Shown here in pieces: positions 33,988 to 41,812 of a stretch of 64,000 nucleotides of DNA. Every line of letters begins with the position of its first letter. The first letter of the stretch is position 1. The stretch spans positions 124,001 through 188,000 of the forward strand of contig CAAGHP010000020.1 of assembly GCA_900769705.1 (NCBI GenBank). The letters run 5' to 3'. The position numbers were made by a program, and so were the translations under genes. The notes below the pieces were generated by a model, which had not been told where the DNA came from, did no database searches, and saw only the letters and a list, made by a program, of their open reading frames with translations. The stretch is from Alphaproteobacteria bacterium. Lineage in GTDB: Bacteria; Pseudomonadota; Alphaproteobacteria; RF32; CAG-239.

Positions 33988-34929
33988 ATGAAATTAACAT
34001 TCCCTAAAATTATATACAAAACGGCAGTCTTGCTTAAAAATATAAGCGGAAACTTGAAAATACCAGCATTTTATGCGGCTGTTTTATGTGTTTTGGCCTT
34101 TTTAACAGGATTTCCTATGTCTTGCCAGCTGGGTAGAGAAGGCGTCTGGTGGTGCTATCTTGAAAAAAATAACAGTGAAATGCCGTTGTATTCTTTTATA
34201 TTATGTAAGCTTTTACTTTTATTTGTTTGCTGTTCATTTTTTGTAGATTTTTATAATACGGCGTTTAACAAAAAAATTTTCAGTTGGAAAAATCCGGTTT
34301 TATTTAACTCCGAACGCTTAAAGAAAATCGGTTTGCTGTTTGGAACTTTGCTTGTTTTGGTTGCGCCGATTGCATTGGCTTTTGCTATTTTTTTGAAAAA
34401 AGCCAATCCTGACTGGCGGATTGAGTTTATATATTTTGTAATTATGTTTATTTGCTGCTGGATACCGTTTATTGTTATACGCTTGTCGGCAATTATAAGT
34501 TATTTTTTGAGTGATGGAAAATTTCCGTCTTTGAAAGTTTTATGGCAAAAAACCGAAGACAGAAATTTCAGCATTATTTTTTCGTATGTGTTAATTTTTG
34601 TTATTTTGAACTTTTTATCTTTGCAGATTTCATATATTTTAAGATTATTGATGCTGAAATATTTTTATTTTTCAACAGCGCTAATTACTGAGTTTTTCAG
34701 CAATTTATTTATTTTGTTTACCGAAATTGTATTTATGATGCTGTTCCGTTCTATGCACGAAATTTTGGAGTCCGAAAATTCGAGCCCGTCAGATGAAAAT
34801 TCAGCTATGGATTCGCAAAAAAATGATAGAACATTGCCGGAAGCTGAAAACGATAGCTCGAGAGTCAAAAAATCGGCTAAAAAAGCAAAATCGGCAGAAT
34901 CTCGCAAAAATAACAAGGAAAAGAAGTAA
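33988..34929 (+). CDS. Hypothetical multi-pass membrane protein
   Basis: The 313-residue protein has about six hydrophobic segments (near 28-45, 70-90, 112-132, 147-165, 190-210 and 225-250). A hydrophilic tail of about 55 residues ends in a lysine-rich stretch (KKSAKKAKSAESRKNNKEKK). Phe, Ile and Leu are abundant. I recognise no transporter family. It follows dnaE by one base and is the last gene of the long rightward run, closed by a strong terminator. The basic tail is presumably cytoplasmic. Confidence 0.65.
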   Translation: MKLTFPKIIYKTAVLLKNISGNLKIPAFYAAVLCVLAFLTGFPMSCQLGREGVWWCYLEKNNSEMPLYSFILCKLLLLFVCCSFFVDFYNTAFNKKIFSWKNPVLFNSERLKKIGLLFGTLLVLVAPIALAFAIFLKKANPDWRIEFIYFVIMFICCWIPFIVIRLSAIISYFLSDGKFPSLKVLWQKTEDRNFSIIFSYVLIFVILNFLSLQISYILRLLMLKYFYFSTALITEFFSNLFILFTEIVFMMLFRSMHEILESENSSPSDENSAMDSQKNDRTLPEAENDSSRVKKSAKKAKSAESRKNNKEKK

Positions 34930-34933
34930 ATTA

Positions 34934-34961
34934 AAAGAGCTGAGTTAAAACTCAGCTCTTT
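34934..34961. terminator. Strong bidirectional terminator
   Basis: AAAGAGCTGAGT and ACTCAGCTCTTT form a 12-bp stem around a four-base loop. It lies between the convergent end of the dnaE run and the leftward repeat-protein gene. Confidence 0.9.
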
Positions 34962-34969
34962 GTAAAATA

Positions 34970-35242
34970 TTATTTTTTAGCACCTTCTTTCAAACCGTCT
35001 TTAAGACCGTTTTTCAGTCCGTCTTTCAGATTTTTATGACGGCCGTTTTTTAATCCATCTTTCATTCCGGCCTTATAACCATCTTTAAGACCTTCTTTAT
35101 AACCATCTTTCATTCCTGATTCCAAACCGTTTTTCAAACCTTGTTCTAAAGTTTTGTTTGAAGTTGTGTCAGCTTTTACCTCGGTAACTATTCCGCCAAA
35201 GCAAAGTAAAAAAGCAACAGACATTACAATTAGTTTTTTCAT
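34970..35242 (-). CDS. Exported protein built from short glycine-lysine repeats
   Basis: The 90-residue protein has a signal peptide (about 1-25, ending EVKADT). The rest is a near-regular four-residue repeat of the type G-[LMY]-K-[DNE]: GLKNGLESGMKDGYKEGLKD, then GYKAGMKDGLKNG and GLKNGLKDGLKEGAKK. The pattern would place glycines on one face and alternating hydrophobic/charged residues on the others. DNA repeats match, so the number may vary by slippage. It is the last gene of the ECF sigma cassette. Function is unknown. Confidence 0.65.
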   Translation of the reverse strand: MKKLIVMSVAFLLCFGGIVTEVKADTTSNKTLEQGLKNGLESGMKDGYKEGLKDGYKAGMKDGLKNGRHKNLKDGLKNGLKDGLKEGAKK

Positions 35243-35272
35243 AGTATTTTTCCTTTCAAAAAATTATTAAAA

Positions 35273-36208
35273 TTATTTTTCGCGTACAACTCTAAAACCG
35301 ACATTGTCGTATCTTTGAATGGCGTTTCGTGTTTCAACGCGATTTTCAGTACGGCAAGCAGTTCTTTGAGTATTCCAAGCTCCGCCTTTAACAGACAGTT
35401 CATTTGCGTGTTTTTTGGTGGTGGAAGTCCATTCCCACACATTACCCCACATATCAATGGCTCCAGAAGCAGATAAGGTTTGTTTGTAGGTGTCAACGGC
35501 TGATAACCCTTTGTTTTCGCCACAATTCATATCAGCGTCTTTCGGCATGTGTCCGGCCGCTAATTCCCATTCTTGTTCGGTTGGTAAACGATATTTTGCA
35601 GGCTTATCATTAGCTGAAAGCCATTGGCAATAAGCAACAGCGTCATTATACGACACATTAACAACAGGCAAATTGTTGTCGGAAGCTAAAGTTTTTTTGC
35701 CCTGATCCCTTAAGAAAATGTTAAATTCCTTGTTTGTAACCGGCGTATATGCGATTGAAACATTTTGTGCCGCGCCTAAAACAGGTAAAAATCCGTCTTT
35801 TGTTTGTCTGGCATTGGGGCGTAGGCGAGGGTCGGTAAAGCGGCTCATTGTCTGGTTAATGCGGTTTTCTTTGTCTTTCAGCATTTCATCAACAATTACC
35901 TGCATTTCTTCAATCTTAGACGTATGCTTAGCCGTTTTTTTCAATTCTTCCAACTTTGCTTTTTTGCGTTCAACAATTCTGTCATAATTGATTTCGGCTT
36001 GTTTGCGTAAGGCGTCATAATTAGCTTGCGTCGGGTTTTTGCGATAAGCGGCAATTAGCTGTTTTGTTTCATCATTGAGCTGTGGGCGATCCTTTTCAAT
36101 GGTTGTACTGTACTTGAACAATTTTGCTTCCAGATTCGTTGTGCCTGCAAAAACCGTTCCGCTAAAGCATATCATTGCTGCGGTTGATAATAAAATTAGT
36201 TTTTTCAT
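35273..36208 (-). CDS. Exported formylglycine-generating-enzyme-fold (FGE/SUMF1-type) protein
   Basis: The 311-residue protein has a signal peptide (about 1-21) and a charged helical segment (about 60-120). A C-terminal FGE-sulfatase domain follows, with VNVSYNDAVAYCQWLS, YRLPTEQEWELAAG, GAIDMWGNVWEWTST, VKGGAWNTQRTACR and a terminal NVGFRVVRE. Such domains either activate sulfatases or serve as non-enzymatic binding modules. The catalytic cysteine pair of true FGE is not obvious here and no sulfatase gene is nearby, so a binding role is more likely. It lies 20 nt downstream of the Spy-like gene in the sigma cassette. Confidence 0.82.
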   Translation of the reverse strand: MKKLILLSTAAMICFSGTVFAGTTNLEAKLFKYSTTIEKDRPQLNDETKQLIAAYRKNPTQANYDALRKQAEINYDRIVERKKAKLEELKKTAKHTSKIEEMQVIVDEMLKDKENRINQTMSRFTDPRLRPNARQTKDGFLPVLGAAQNVSIAYTPVTNKEFNIFLRDQGKKTLASDNNLPVVNVSYNDAVAYCQWLSANDKPAKYRLPTEQEWELAAGHMPKDADMNCGENKGLSAVDTYKQTLSASGAIDMWGNVWEWTSTTKKHANELSVKGGAWNTQRTACRTENRVETRNAIQRYDNVGFRVVREK

Positions 36209-36228
36209 AATGTTAAATCCTTGTTTGA

Positions 36229-36684
36229 TTAGTCCTTATCGTGTTTTGGAAAATCCTTAAAATCACGCGGTGGGAATCTGTGTCTTTCTCTGCGGTCAAA
36301 CTCTTTTTCGTGATGTTGCTTGCGGGCTTCCAATTTTGCTTTTTGTTCCGGAGTCAATAAGGCTTCAAATTTTTTCATATCGGCTTCGCGGATTTTATCC
36401 ATTTTTTCACGCAGAGCTTTCATTTCCTTCATAAGCGGTTCAATTTGCTTACGGCTCTGCTCGCGGATTTCTTTAGCCTTAGCTTTTTGTTCATCAGACA
36501 GGTCTAAAAATTTATCCATTTTTTCCGGTTCCGGACGTTTGCGCATTTCTTTATGATGTCTAGGCATTCTTTCTGTTTGTTGAGCCGGTTCTGCCGGATT
36601 CGCAGCCGCTTCTGCAAAAGCGTTGGAATAAGCCGAAAAGGCGATTAGGGTGGAAAGTGCGGTGGTCAGTAATAATTTAGTCAT
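36229..36684 (-). CDS. Spy/CpxP-like periplasmic protein (LTxxQ family)
   Basis: The 151-residue protein has a signal peptide (ending NAFAEAA). The helical, charged mature part contains DLSDEQKAKAKEIREQ and ALLTPEQKAKLEARKQHH, the paired LTxxQ-type motifs of Spy and CpxP. Those proteins are periplasmic chaperones or stress sensors. The His- and Arg-rich tail (HRFPPRDFKDFPKHDKD) could bind metal. It starts inside the end of the sigma factor gene (8-bp overlap), so its expression is tied to that gene. Confidence 0.8.
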   Translation of the reverse strand: MTKLLLTTALSTLIAFSAYSNAFAEAAANPAEPAQQTERMPRHHKEMRKRPEPEKMDKFLDLSDEQKAKAKEIREQSRKQIEPLMKEMKALREKMDKIREADMKKFEALLTPEQKAKLEARKQHHEKEFDRRERHRFPPRDFKDFPKHDKD

Positions 36685-37177
36685 TGTTATTCTCCTTTAG
36701 AAAATTTAATTTTTGAGCTAATATCTTTCGGGCGTTAAACAGTCTGGATTTAACTGTTCCTTCGGCGATTTTCAATTTGTCGGCAATTTCTTTGTACGAT
36801 TTTTCTTCAAATTCGTACAAAATAATTACTTTTCGCAAATCGGCAGGCAATTCGTCAACAGCTTTCAAGATGATTTTTTGCCTTTTCTTTTTATCTATTT
36901 TTTCATCAAATTTCGGGGTTATGCTAACCTTTTCAATTATTTCTCCCTGTAAAGTACAATTATTGTATTTGTTAAAACGAGATTTTAAATAGTCGCGACA
37001 AATATTTGCAGTCAACATACCGAGCCATGCGGATTTTTTGCCTTGCTCTTGATAGTTTTCTTGGTTTTGCCAGATTTTCAGATAAGCCTCCTGTTCCAAA
37101 TCCTCATTGTAATTGCCGGTAATTTTTTTGATAACGGCGCGCACAATGGCTTTGTATGATGCTATTTCATTGCTCAT
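36677..37177 (-). CDS. ECF-type sigma factor
   Basis: The 166-residue protein has region 2 (about 10-70: DLEQEAYLKIWQ, then SAWLGMLTANICRDYLKSR). Region 4 (about 105-160) includes VIILYEFEEKSYKEIADKL and EGTVKSRLFNARK. It should direct RNA polymerase to a specific promoter set, probably including its own operon. Its start shares one base with the stop of the upstream small membrane protein (TGATG), implying translational coupling. The downstream Spy-like gene overlaps it. Confidence 0.92.
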   Translation of the reverse strand: MSNEIASYKAIVRAVIKKITGNYNEDLEQEAYLKIWQNQENYQEQGKKSAWLGMLTANICRDYLKSRFNKYNNCTLQGEIIEKVSITPKFDEKIDKKKRQKIILKAVDELPADLRKVIILYEFEEKSYKEIADKLKIAEGTVKSRLFNARKILAQKLNFLKENNND

Positions 37178-37437
37178 CAGCTAATCCTCAAAAATCCGTA
37201 TTCATCAGTCGGAAGCCCTAAGTCTTCTATAGCAGAGCCGTTTTGCAGCAGGCTTATGGCCGTAGACATATTGTCAAAGTCATAAATGTAACTGTCTGCA
37301 CGATGAAAAGAGCTTAATCCCAGCAAAGCTATAACCGAAAGCACTCCAGCGGCTTTAATCAGATTCCTGATACGTTTGCGCCGAAAATACAGCGGTTTTG
37401 CCTCTTTTAACAAATCAGATATATCGTCCATTTTCAT
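37177..37437 (-). CDS. Small single-pass membrane protein, candidate anti-sigma factor
   Basis: The 86-residue protein has a short charged N-terminal region (MDDISDLLKEAKPLYFRRKR), one membrane segment (about 27-43: AAGVLSVIALLGLSSF) and about 40 outer residues. It is the first gene of the cassette and is translationally coupled to the sigma factor. The position and topology suit an anti-sigma regulator, but it lacks the zinc-binding motif and the size of typical anti-sigma domains. Tandem ATGs at the start leave a choice of two residues. Confidence 0.6.
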   Translation of the reverse strand: MKMDDISDLLKEAKPLYFRRKRIRNLIKAAGVLSVIALLGLSSFHRADSYIYDFDNMSTAISLLQNGSAIEDLGLPTDEYGFLRIS

Positions 37438-37504
37438 ACCTCGTTCAATTTGCTTACATTATTTATAACGACATAAGTTGCGTAAAAGTTCACTAAAAAA
37501 TAAA

Positions 37505-37526
37505 GCCGCCGAAAAATTTCAGCGGC
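37505..37526 (-). terminator. Terminator of the coupling-protein operon
   Basis: GCCGCCGAAA and TTTCAGCGGC form a stem with one mismatch. On the minus strand it is followed by TTTATTTTTT, 19 nt after the coupling-protein stop. Confidence 0.75.
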
Positions 37527-37544
37527 AATAAGCAAAAGAAATTG

Positions 37545-39761
37545 TTATGCTTGCGGTGTATCAACTTCAAAGTTATCATCACCTTCGGCATCCGGATCAT
37601 AGTCAATGCCAAGCTTAGCCAGCATATCATCGTTAATGTCTTCACGCTGAGCTACAATCCAATCCGGAACATTAGGACAAGGCGGCAGCTTTGAAAGCTT
37701 GCGCATTTTCGGATCCAGATAATAACGCGGCGAATCCGCTAAAATCGGCCGGTCTATATAGCTTTGCATCAAAACAACTTGTTTCAGCAAAGGCAAGCTC
37801 AGCAGCTGAGTAGCACTGATAACCGGAACTCCTTGCATTTGATAGCTTACATTCTTTGCCAGTGGATTAAAATCTTTACCCAAGCTGCCCTCTGTACGGC
37901 TGAAAGACGAAACTTGCACGGTTTTGTTACCTATCATTTTAGAAAAACGCTGGGCTGTAACCTCGTTGTTTTGTGAAAGAATAATCTTGCAGGCAGTGGT
38001 AGAAATCACTGTTTCCAAGTCGTCTTTACCATATTTGCCGGAGATTTGGCCTAAGTCTTGTCCAATCAGTAAATATGATACTTTTTGACCACGACCTACG
38101 GCCGGACCGTCAATAATAGCTTTCATTTTCGGCATTTGCGGAAACTCGTCGAGGATGAACAATGTTGGGAATGGTCCCATTTTGCCGTCGGTTTTATTAA
38201 CATGGTTAGGTGGATTAGAAATCAGATAAGACGACATAAGTTCAATAAACGTACTGCTGATAACGCCCAAAGCACGTGCATCAACTTGGTTTACGGAAAG
38301 ATAAACCGAAATCGGTTTCCACTCTCCGGTAACCGGGTCTTTCATTCCGCGTAGGTCCTTAAATTGAATGTCTGAAAAGCTGGTGCGGGCTTTTACTGCT
38401 TGGTTTTTGAAACAGCCGATACCGGCAAAAGCTGTAGAAAGCACGGAGCCGCGTTCCTTATCAGGCATACTGCTGAGGGAGCTTAATTCGGTGATACAAC
38501 GCTGCGAATAACCAAAATTGCGGGCTTCTTTTACGGCTTCTTCCAACATGTCATGTGTCGGGTCAGCCATGGCAGCCATTTGGTCGCCTTCATCCATACG
38601 GCGCTGAATTTCTTGGGCAGCGTTAATCTGCGCTTCGGTAATCCATTCCATAATCATAGCAATGCAGGCTTCACGTCCCATCCAGCGGGATGGCAGCAAA
38701 TTCCAAGTGCCGATTGGCAGATAGTTTTCCATGGTTAAAGTGCCGTTTTTCAAATTTTGAATAGCGCGCGGAGCAGCCGGATCGCGCATTTCCATATAGT
38801 AGCCTTCCAAAACTTCTTTATCTTTGGCATCAAGCTTTCCTTCATATATTCGGCTGATAAAATAGTCATTAGCGCGGGCGCGGTCACATTTAGAAGCCAC
38901 AAAGTTAATAAAGCCGGTTAGTGCGGCGCGGCCGGTGTTTGCCCAGTGCGGGTCGGCGCCGCCTTTAGGATCTTCAACCAAAATATTGCACATAGAGTCC
39001 ACATACATATCGCGGTCAGGGCCGGCATCAGGCATGGAGTTAGGCGACAGAGGATTCCAGCTTGGGTAATAAATACCTTCGCTTGGGTTATCCTCGGCAC
39101 CCCAGTTGATGATAAACACAGGGCCTACTTTGGCGCGAGCGCCACTTGTAGAATAGCAAAGCTCCGGTTTTGGATCGTTTACGATAATGCTTAGTTTGCC
39201 GGAGTTAAAAATAGTCGGAATCACCACACCGGCGGTTTTACCTGTACCCGGAGGAGCGCAGCATAGAGTTGCCAATGTTTCTTTAAGCATCAAAAAGCGG
39301 CCTTTAAATTTCCCCACTACCTGACAAAAGCCGTCAAATCCGAGCAAAGCCATTTTGTTGATATCTCGCAATTCGGCGATTCGAGCTGAACCTTGGGTGT
39401 TGACTTGAAATTTATACGGACTGAGCAAAGCGCCGACAATCAGCCCGACCGGAATTGTTATAAACGGCAGCAGTGGTAGCCATAAGCTGAGTGAAAAAGC
39501 TCCGTGATAACGTATAAGCTGCCTAAACCATTTAGCATACATAGCCCATAAATGTCCGGGTTTTTCAACAATAAGAGCCAAGAATTTGTTAATCATTTCA
39601 AATGAAGACTTGGATACGCCATGACCGACCAAATATGACAAAGGCAGTGCAAAAATAAACAGGACTATTGTTAAGCCTAAGCAAATTAAAAACGTAATCA
39701 TCATCCAGCGTACGGCGCTGTCATATTCTTTCCATTCTTCTCCGCGTTCTTTAAATGCCAT
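37545..39761 (-). CDS. VirD4/TraG-family type IV secretion coupling ATPase
   Basis: The 738-residue protein is a T4SS coupling protein, which recruits substrates to the secretion channel and hydrolyses ATP. Two TM segments near 19-45 and 89-114 precede the motor domain. That domain has GSARIAELRDI, Walker A APPGTGKT (169-176), NDPKPE, SWNPLSP (234-240), Walker B LFILDEF (534-540) and LIGQDLGQI. A compact all-alpha region intervenes. The acidic tail (DPDAEGDDNFEVD) could bind partners. It resembles VirD4/TraG more than DotL as far as I can judge. It ends a five-gene operon; no VirB, relaxase or other conjugation gene is in the window. Confidence 0.93.
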   Translation of the reverse strand: MAFKERGEEWKEYDSAVRWMMITFLICLGLTIVLFIFALPLSYLVGHGVSKSSFEMINKFLALIVEKPGHLWAMYAKWFRQLIRYHGAFSLSLWLPLLPFITIPVGLIVGALLSPYKFQVNTQGSARIAELRDINKMALLGFDGFCQVVGKFKGRFLMLKETLATLCCAPPGTGKTAGVVIPTIFNSGKLSIIVNDPKPELCYSTSGARAKVGPVFIINWGAEDNPSEGIYYPSWNPLSPNSMPDAGPDRDMYVDSMCNILVEDPKGGADPHWANTGRAALTGFINFVASKCDRARANDYFISRIYEGKLDAKDKEVLEGYYMEMRDPAAPRAIQNLKNGTLTMENYLPIGTWNLLPSRWMGREACIAMIMEWITEAQINAAQEIQRRMDEGDQMAAMADPTHDMLEEAVKEARNFGYSQRCITELSSLSSMPDKERGSVLSTAFAGIGCFKNQAVKARTSFSDIQFKDLRGMKDPVTGEWKPISVYLSVNQVDARALGVISSTFIELMSSYLISNPPNHVNKTDGKMGPFPTLFILDEFPQMPKMKAIIDGPAVGRGQKVSYLLIGQDLGQISGKYGKDDLETVISTTACKIILSQNNEVTAQRFSKMIGNKTVQVSSFSRTEGSLGKDFNPLAKNVSYQMQGVPVISATQLLSLPLLKQVVLMQSYIDRPILADSPRYYLDPKMRKLSKLPPCPNVPDWIVAQREDINDDMLAKLGIDYDPDAEGDDNFEVDTPQA

Positions 39762-39769
39762 TTTTCCCT

Positions 39770-41266
39770 CTATTTAATACTTTTTAAAACTTTGCGCAGA
39801 CGGTTAAGTTCTTTGCGGTCAATTTGTGCTTCCGCGTCATCCAAGGTTTTGGAGAACAGGCGGATTTCTTTTGGAGCACCGCGATTAACTCTGGTTACGT
39901 CAATATCCATCTTGTTCCAAATTTCAAACATATCGTCGGCATTGATAATATTTGCCATCTGAATAACCACATATGATTTTACTTCTTGCTCAAAATCTTC
40001 TTCCGCCAGTTTATCACGAATTATATTACGTGCAACATCTAGTTTGCGTACCGGTGAAATTCTATGGCTGTTTTCCGAAAACCAAAGTGGTTCTTCGCCG
40101 TTAAACAGCTCTTCATCAGCCAGCCAATCACCGCTTTCTTTATCGGCCAGGCACAGGCAGATTTCCGTATCCGAAACGCCGACAAAATCTATAACCGTGT
40201 TATTTACATTTACGCCGGCAATAACATCATAGCCTTTTTGCTGCAAAATGTCATAAATCGGACTGCGCTGCTGATTGCTGCTGTCATTGTTTTCGGCAGT
40301 GTTTTCGTTATTTTGCTTATTATTGCTGCGGGATTGCTTGTCATTGCGGCTGTCGTCACGGCTGTTTTGCTTGTTATTTTTCTGCTTGTTGTCTTTATTA
40401 TCATTGTTTTTGCCATTGCGGTTGCCGCGTGGCTGATAGTCGCTGTCATCATCTTCATCATCATCGTCGTCAAACACCGGTTTTTTGTTTTGGCGCTTAG
40501 AATATGAATCGTTATTATCCCGTTTGTTGTTTTTACGCGGTTTTGCCGGTATTTCATCTTCATCGTCGTCATCAAACACCGGTTTGGATTTTGCCGGTTC
40601 TTTTTTCTTTAAGATATCGGCTTTTTCAAAAGAGTCTATATCCAAATCAAAATCATCGTCGTCATCATCAAATTTGAACAGTGCATGATCAATAGCTGAT
40701 GGAATATCAGTTTTCTTTGTCGTCTTAGAAGCAGCTGCCGCCATCGGAACCGGAGCAGGAGTTCTAACTTGCGACGGCAACACGGCACTGCCGCTAACCC
40801 CAGCCGTAACCGGAGCTGCGGTTTTTCCGTCTGAATAGTCGGAAATCGGCATTCTGAAACCAACTCCGGCCGGCCGCACTTGTTTATATGATTTTTTCTT
40901 TACCACACCGTATTTGTTGTTAGTTTTCATAACGTTGATAGGTGTTTTAATCAAGCGGCGGTATAAAGTAACAGGCGACATTATAATGTCATATATAATG
41001 CGTTCCCACGCCACCATGCACAGCGTCCACCAGCCGGTGATAAGCATTGGAAAAAAGGTTACAAGAATAATCACAAAAGCCCATTCTTTTGGCGCGCGGA
41101 TAACCCAGCCCGCTTTCCAAAGCGCATAAGCTTGGCGCCAGTGGTCAGGCCAGAAAATATCAAAATGCCAGTTGCAGAGCATAATAACGCGGATGCCTTC
41201 TATGAATACTATGCTCCATAGGCATCCCACGATAATTATTCTTGCAAAGACAATTAAGGATTTCAC
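39770..41266 (-). CDS. Membrane protein with acidic disordered linker and C-terminal alpha/beta domain
   Basis: The 498-residue protein has two hydrophobic segments near residues 3-30 and 62-88. A long low-complexity linker follows (about 115-335) that is rich in Asp, Asn, Lys, Ser and Gln. It includes two copies of a KPVFDDDD motif (near 228-235 and 262-269) and an acidic block at 200-210. A compact domain (about 336-498) contains YDVIAGVNVNNTVIDFVGVS, then EICLCLAD, and helices to the end. I recognise no named family; the last domain has some look of a restriction-endonuclease-like fold, which is a guess. It lies 8 nt upstream of the coupling-protein gene. Confidence 0.65.
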   Translation of the reverse strand: MKSLIVFARIIIVGCLWSIVFIEGIRVIMLCNWHFDIFWPDHWRQAYALWKAGWVIRAPKEWAFVIILVTFFPMLITGWWTLCMVAWERIIYDIIMSPVTLYRRLIKTPINVMKTNNKYGVVKKKSYKQVRPAGVGFRMPISDYSDGKTAAPVTAGVSGSAVLPSQVRTPAPVPMAAAASKTTKKTDIPSAIDHALFKFDDDDDDFDLDIDSFEKADILKKKEPAKSKPVFDDDDEDEIPAKPRKNNKRDNNDSYSKRQNKKPVFDDDDDEDDDSDYQPRGNRNGKNNDNKDNKQKNNKQNSRDDSRNDKQSRSNNKQNNENTAENNDSSNQQRSPIYDILQQKGYDVIAGVNVNNTVIDFVGVSDTEICLCLADKESGDWLADEELFNGEEPLWFSENSHRISPVRKLDVARNIIRDKLAEEDFEQEVKSYVVIQMANIINADDMFEIWNKMDIDVTRVNRGAPKEIRLFSKTLDDAEAQIDRKELNRLRKVLKSIK

Positions 41267-41320
41267 CCGTCTTACTCCATACTTTTCTTCTTAGTATAAT
41301 CCTAATTTATAAAGAGAGTG

Positions 41321-41812
41321 TTAATTGATTTCATTTTCTATCTTTTCAACAATTTCTTTACGGAATTCGGCAGAATCGGCTTTTTGCGGATTCTTTTTAT
41401 TTTCCAATTCAATACGTTCCTGCACCAGTTGTTCTATGGTCTTTTTCTCCTCAATTTTTAAGTTTTTAATATTTACTTCCGGCATGCCGGCGCTGTATTT
41501 ATCCAGCCCGCGGTTAGATATCCAGCTCAGCGGTTTCATAATCAGATTCATATACTGGTATTTTGCCAGTCTGCGCCATATCCAGAACACGATTGGAAAA
41601 TAAGATATAATTCCTAAAAGCATAAAAATGTCGCCGGTATGAAGTACTCCGCCGTCATTCCAATAGTTGCTGATAGAAGCATAGGTCTGCGGCGCTAAAA
41701 GGTTAATTTGATAGCACAGCAAAAACAACTGCTGATAAATCAAAAGCAGCAGCGCGCTGAATAATGCGCCGGCAATCAAAACGCACAGGTAGTGAAAAAT
41801 CTTTTTTATCAT
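41321..41812 (-). CDS. Small two-TM membrane protein of the coupling-protein operon
   Basis: The 163-residue protein has TM segments at about 6-30 and 58-78. A basic stretch and a charged helical tail of about 60 residues follow (INNLKIEEKK-type, with EQLVQERIELENKKN). It starts four bases inside the end of the 674-residue gene. The tail may form a coiled coil facing the cytoplasm. No family is recognised. Its membrane topology fits an accessory subunit of the coupling-protein complex. Confidence 0.6.
   Translation of the reverse strand: MIKKIFHYLCVLIAGALFSALLLLIYQQLFLLCYQINLLAPQTYASISNYWNDGGVLHTGDIFMLLGIISYFPIVFWIWRRLAKYQYMNLIMKPLSWISNRGLDKYSAGMPEVNIKNLKIEEKKTIEQLVQERIELENKKNPQKADSAEFRKEIVEKIENEIN

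Noticed and set aside
37545..39761. DotL/IcmO identity for the coupling ATPase
   Set aside because: Its core motifs resemble VirD4/TraG more, and no Dot/Icm neighbours are seen.
40064..40507. Plus-strand frame opposite the acidic linker of the 498-residue protein
   Set aside because: Complement of Asp/Asn-rich codons gives a false hydrophobic frame rich in I and V.
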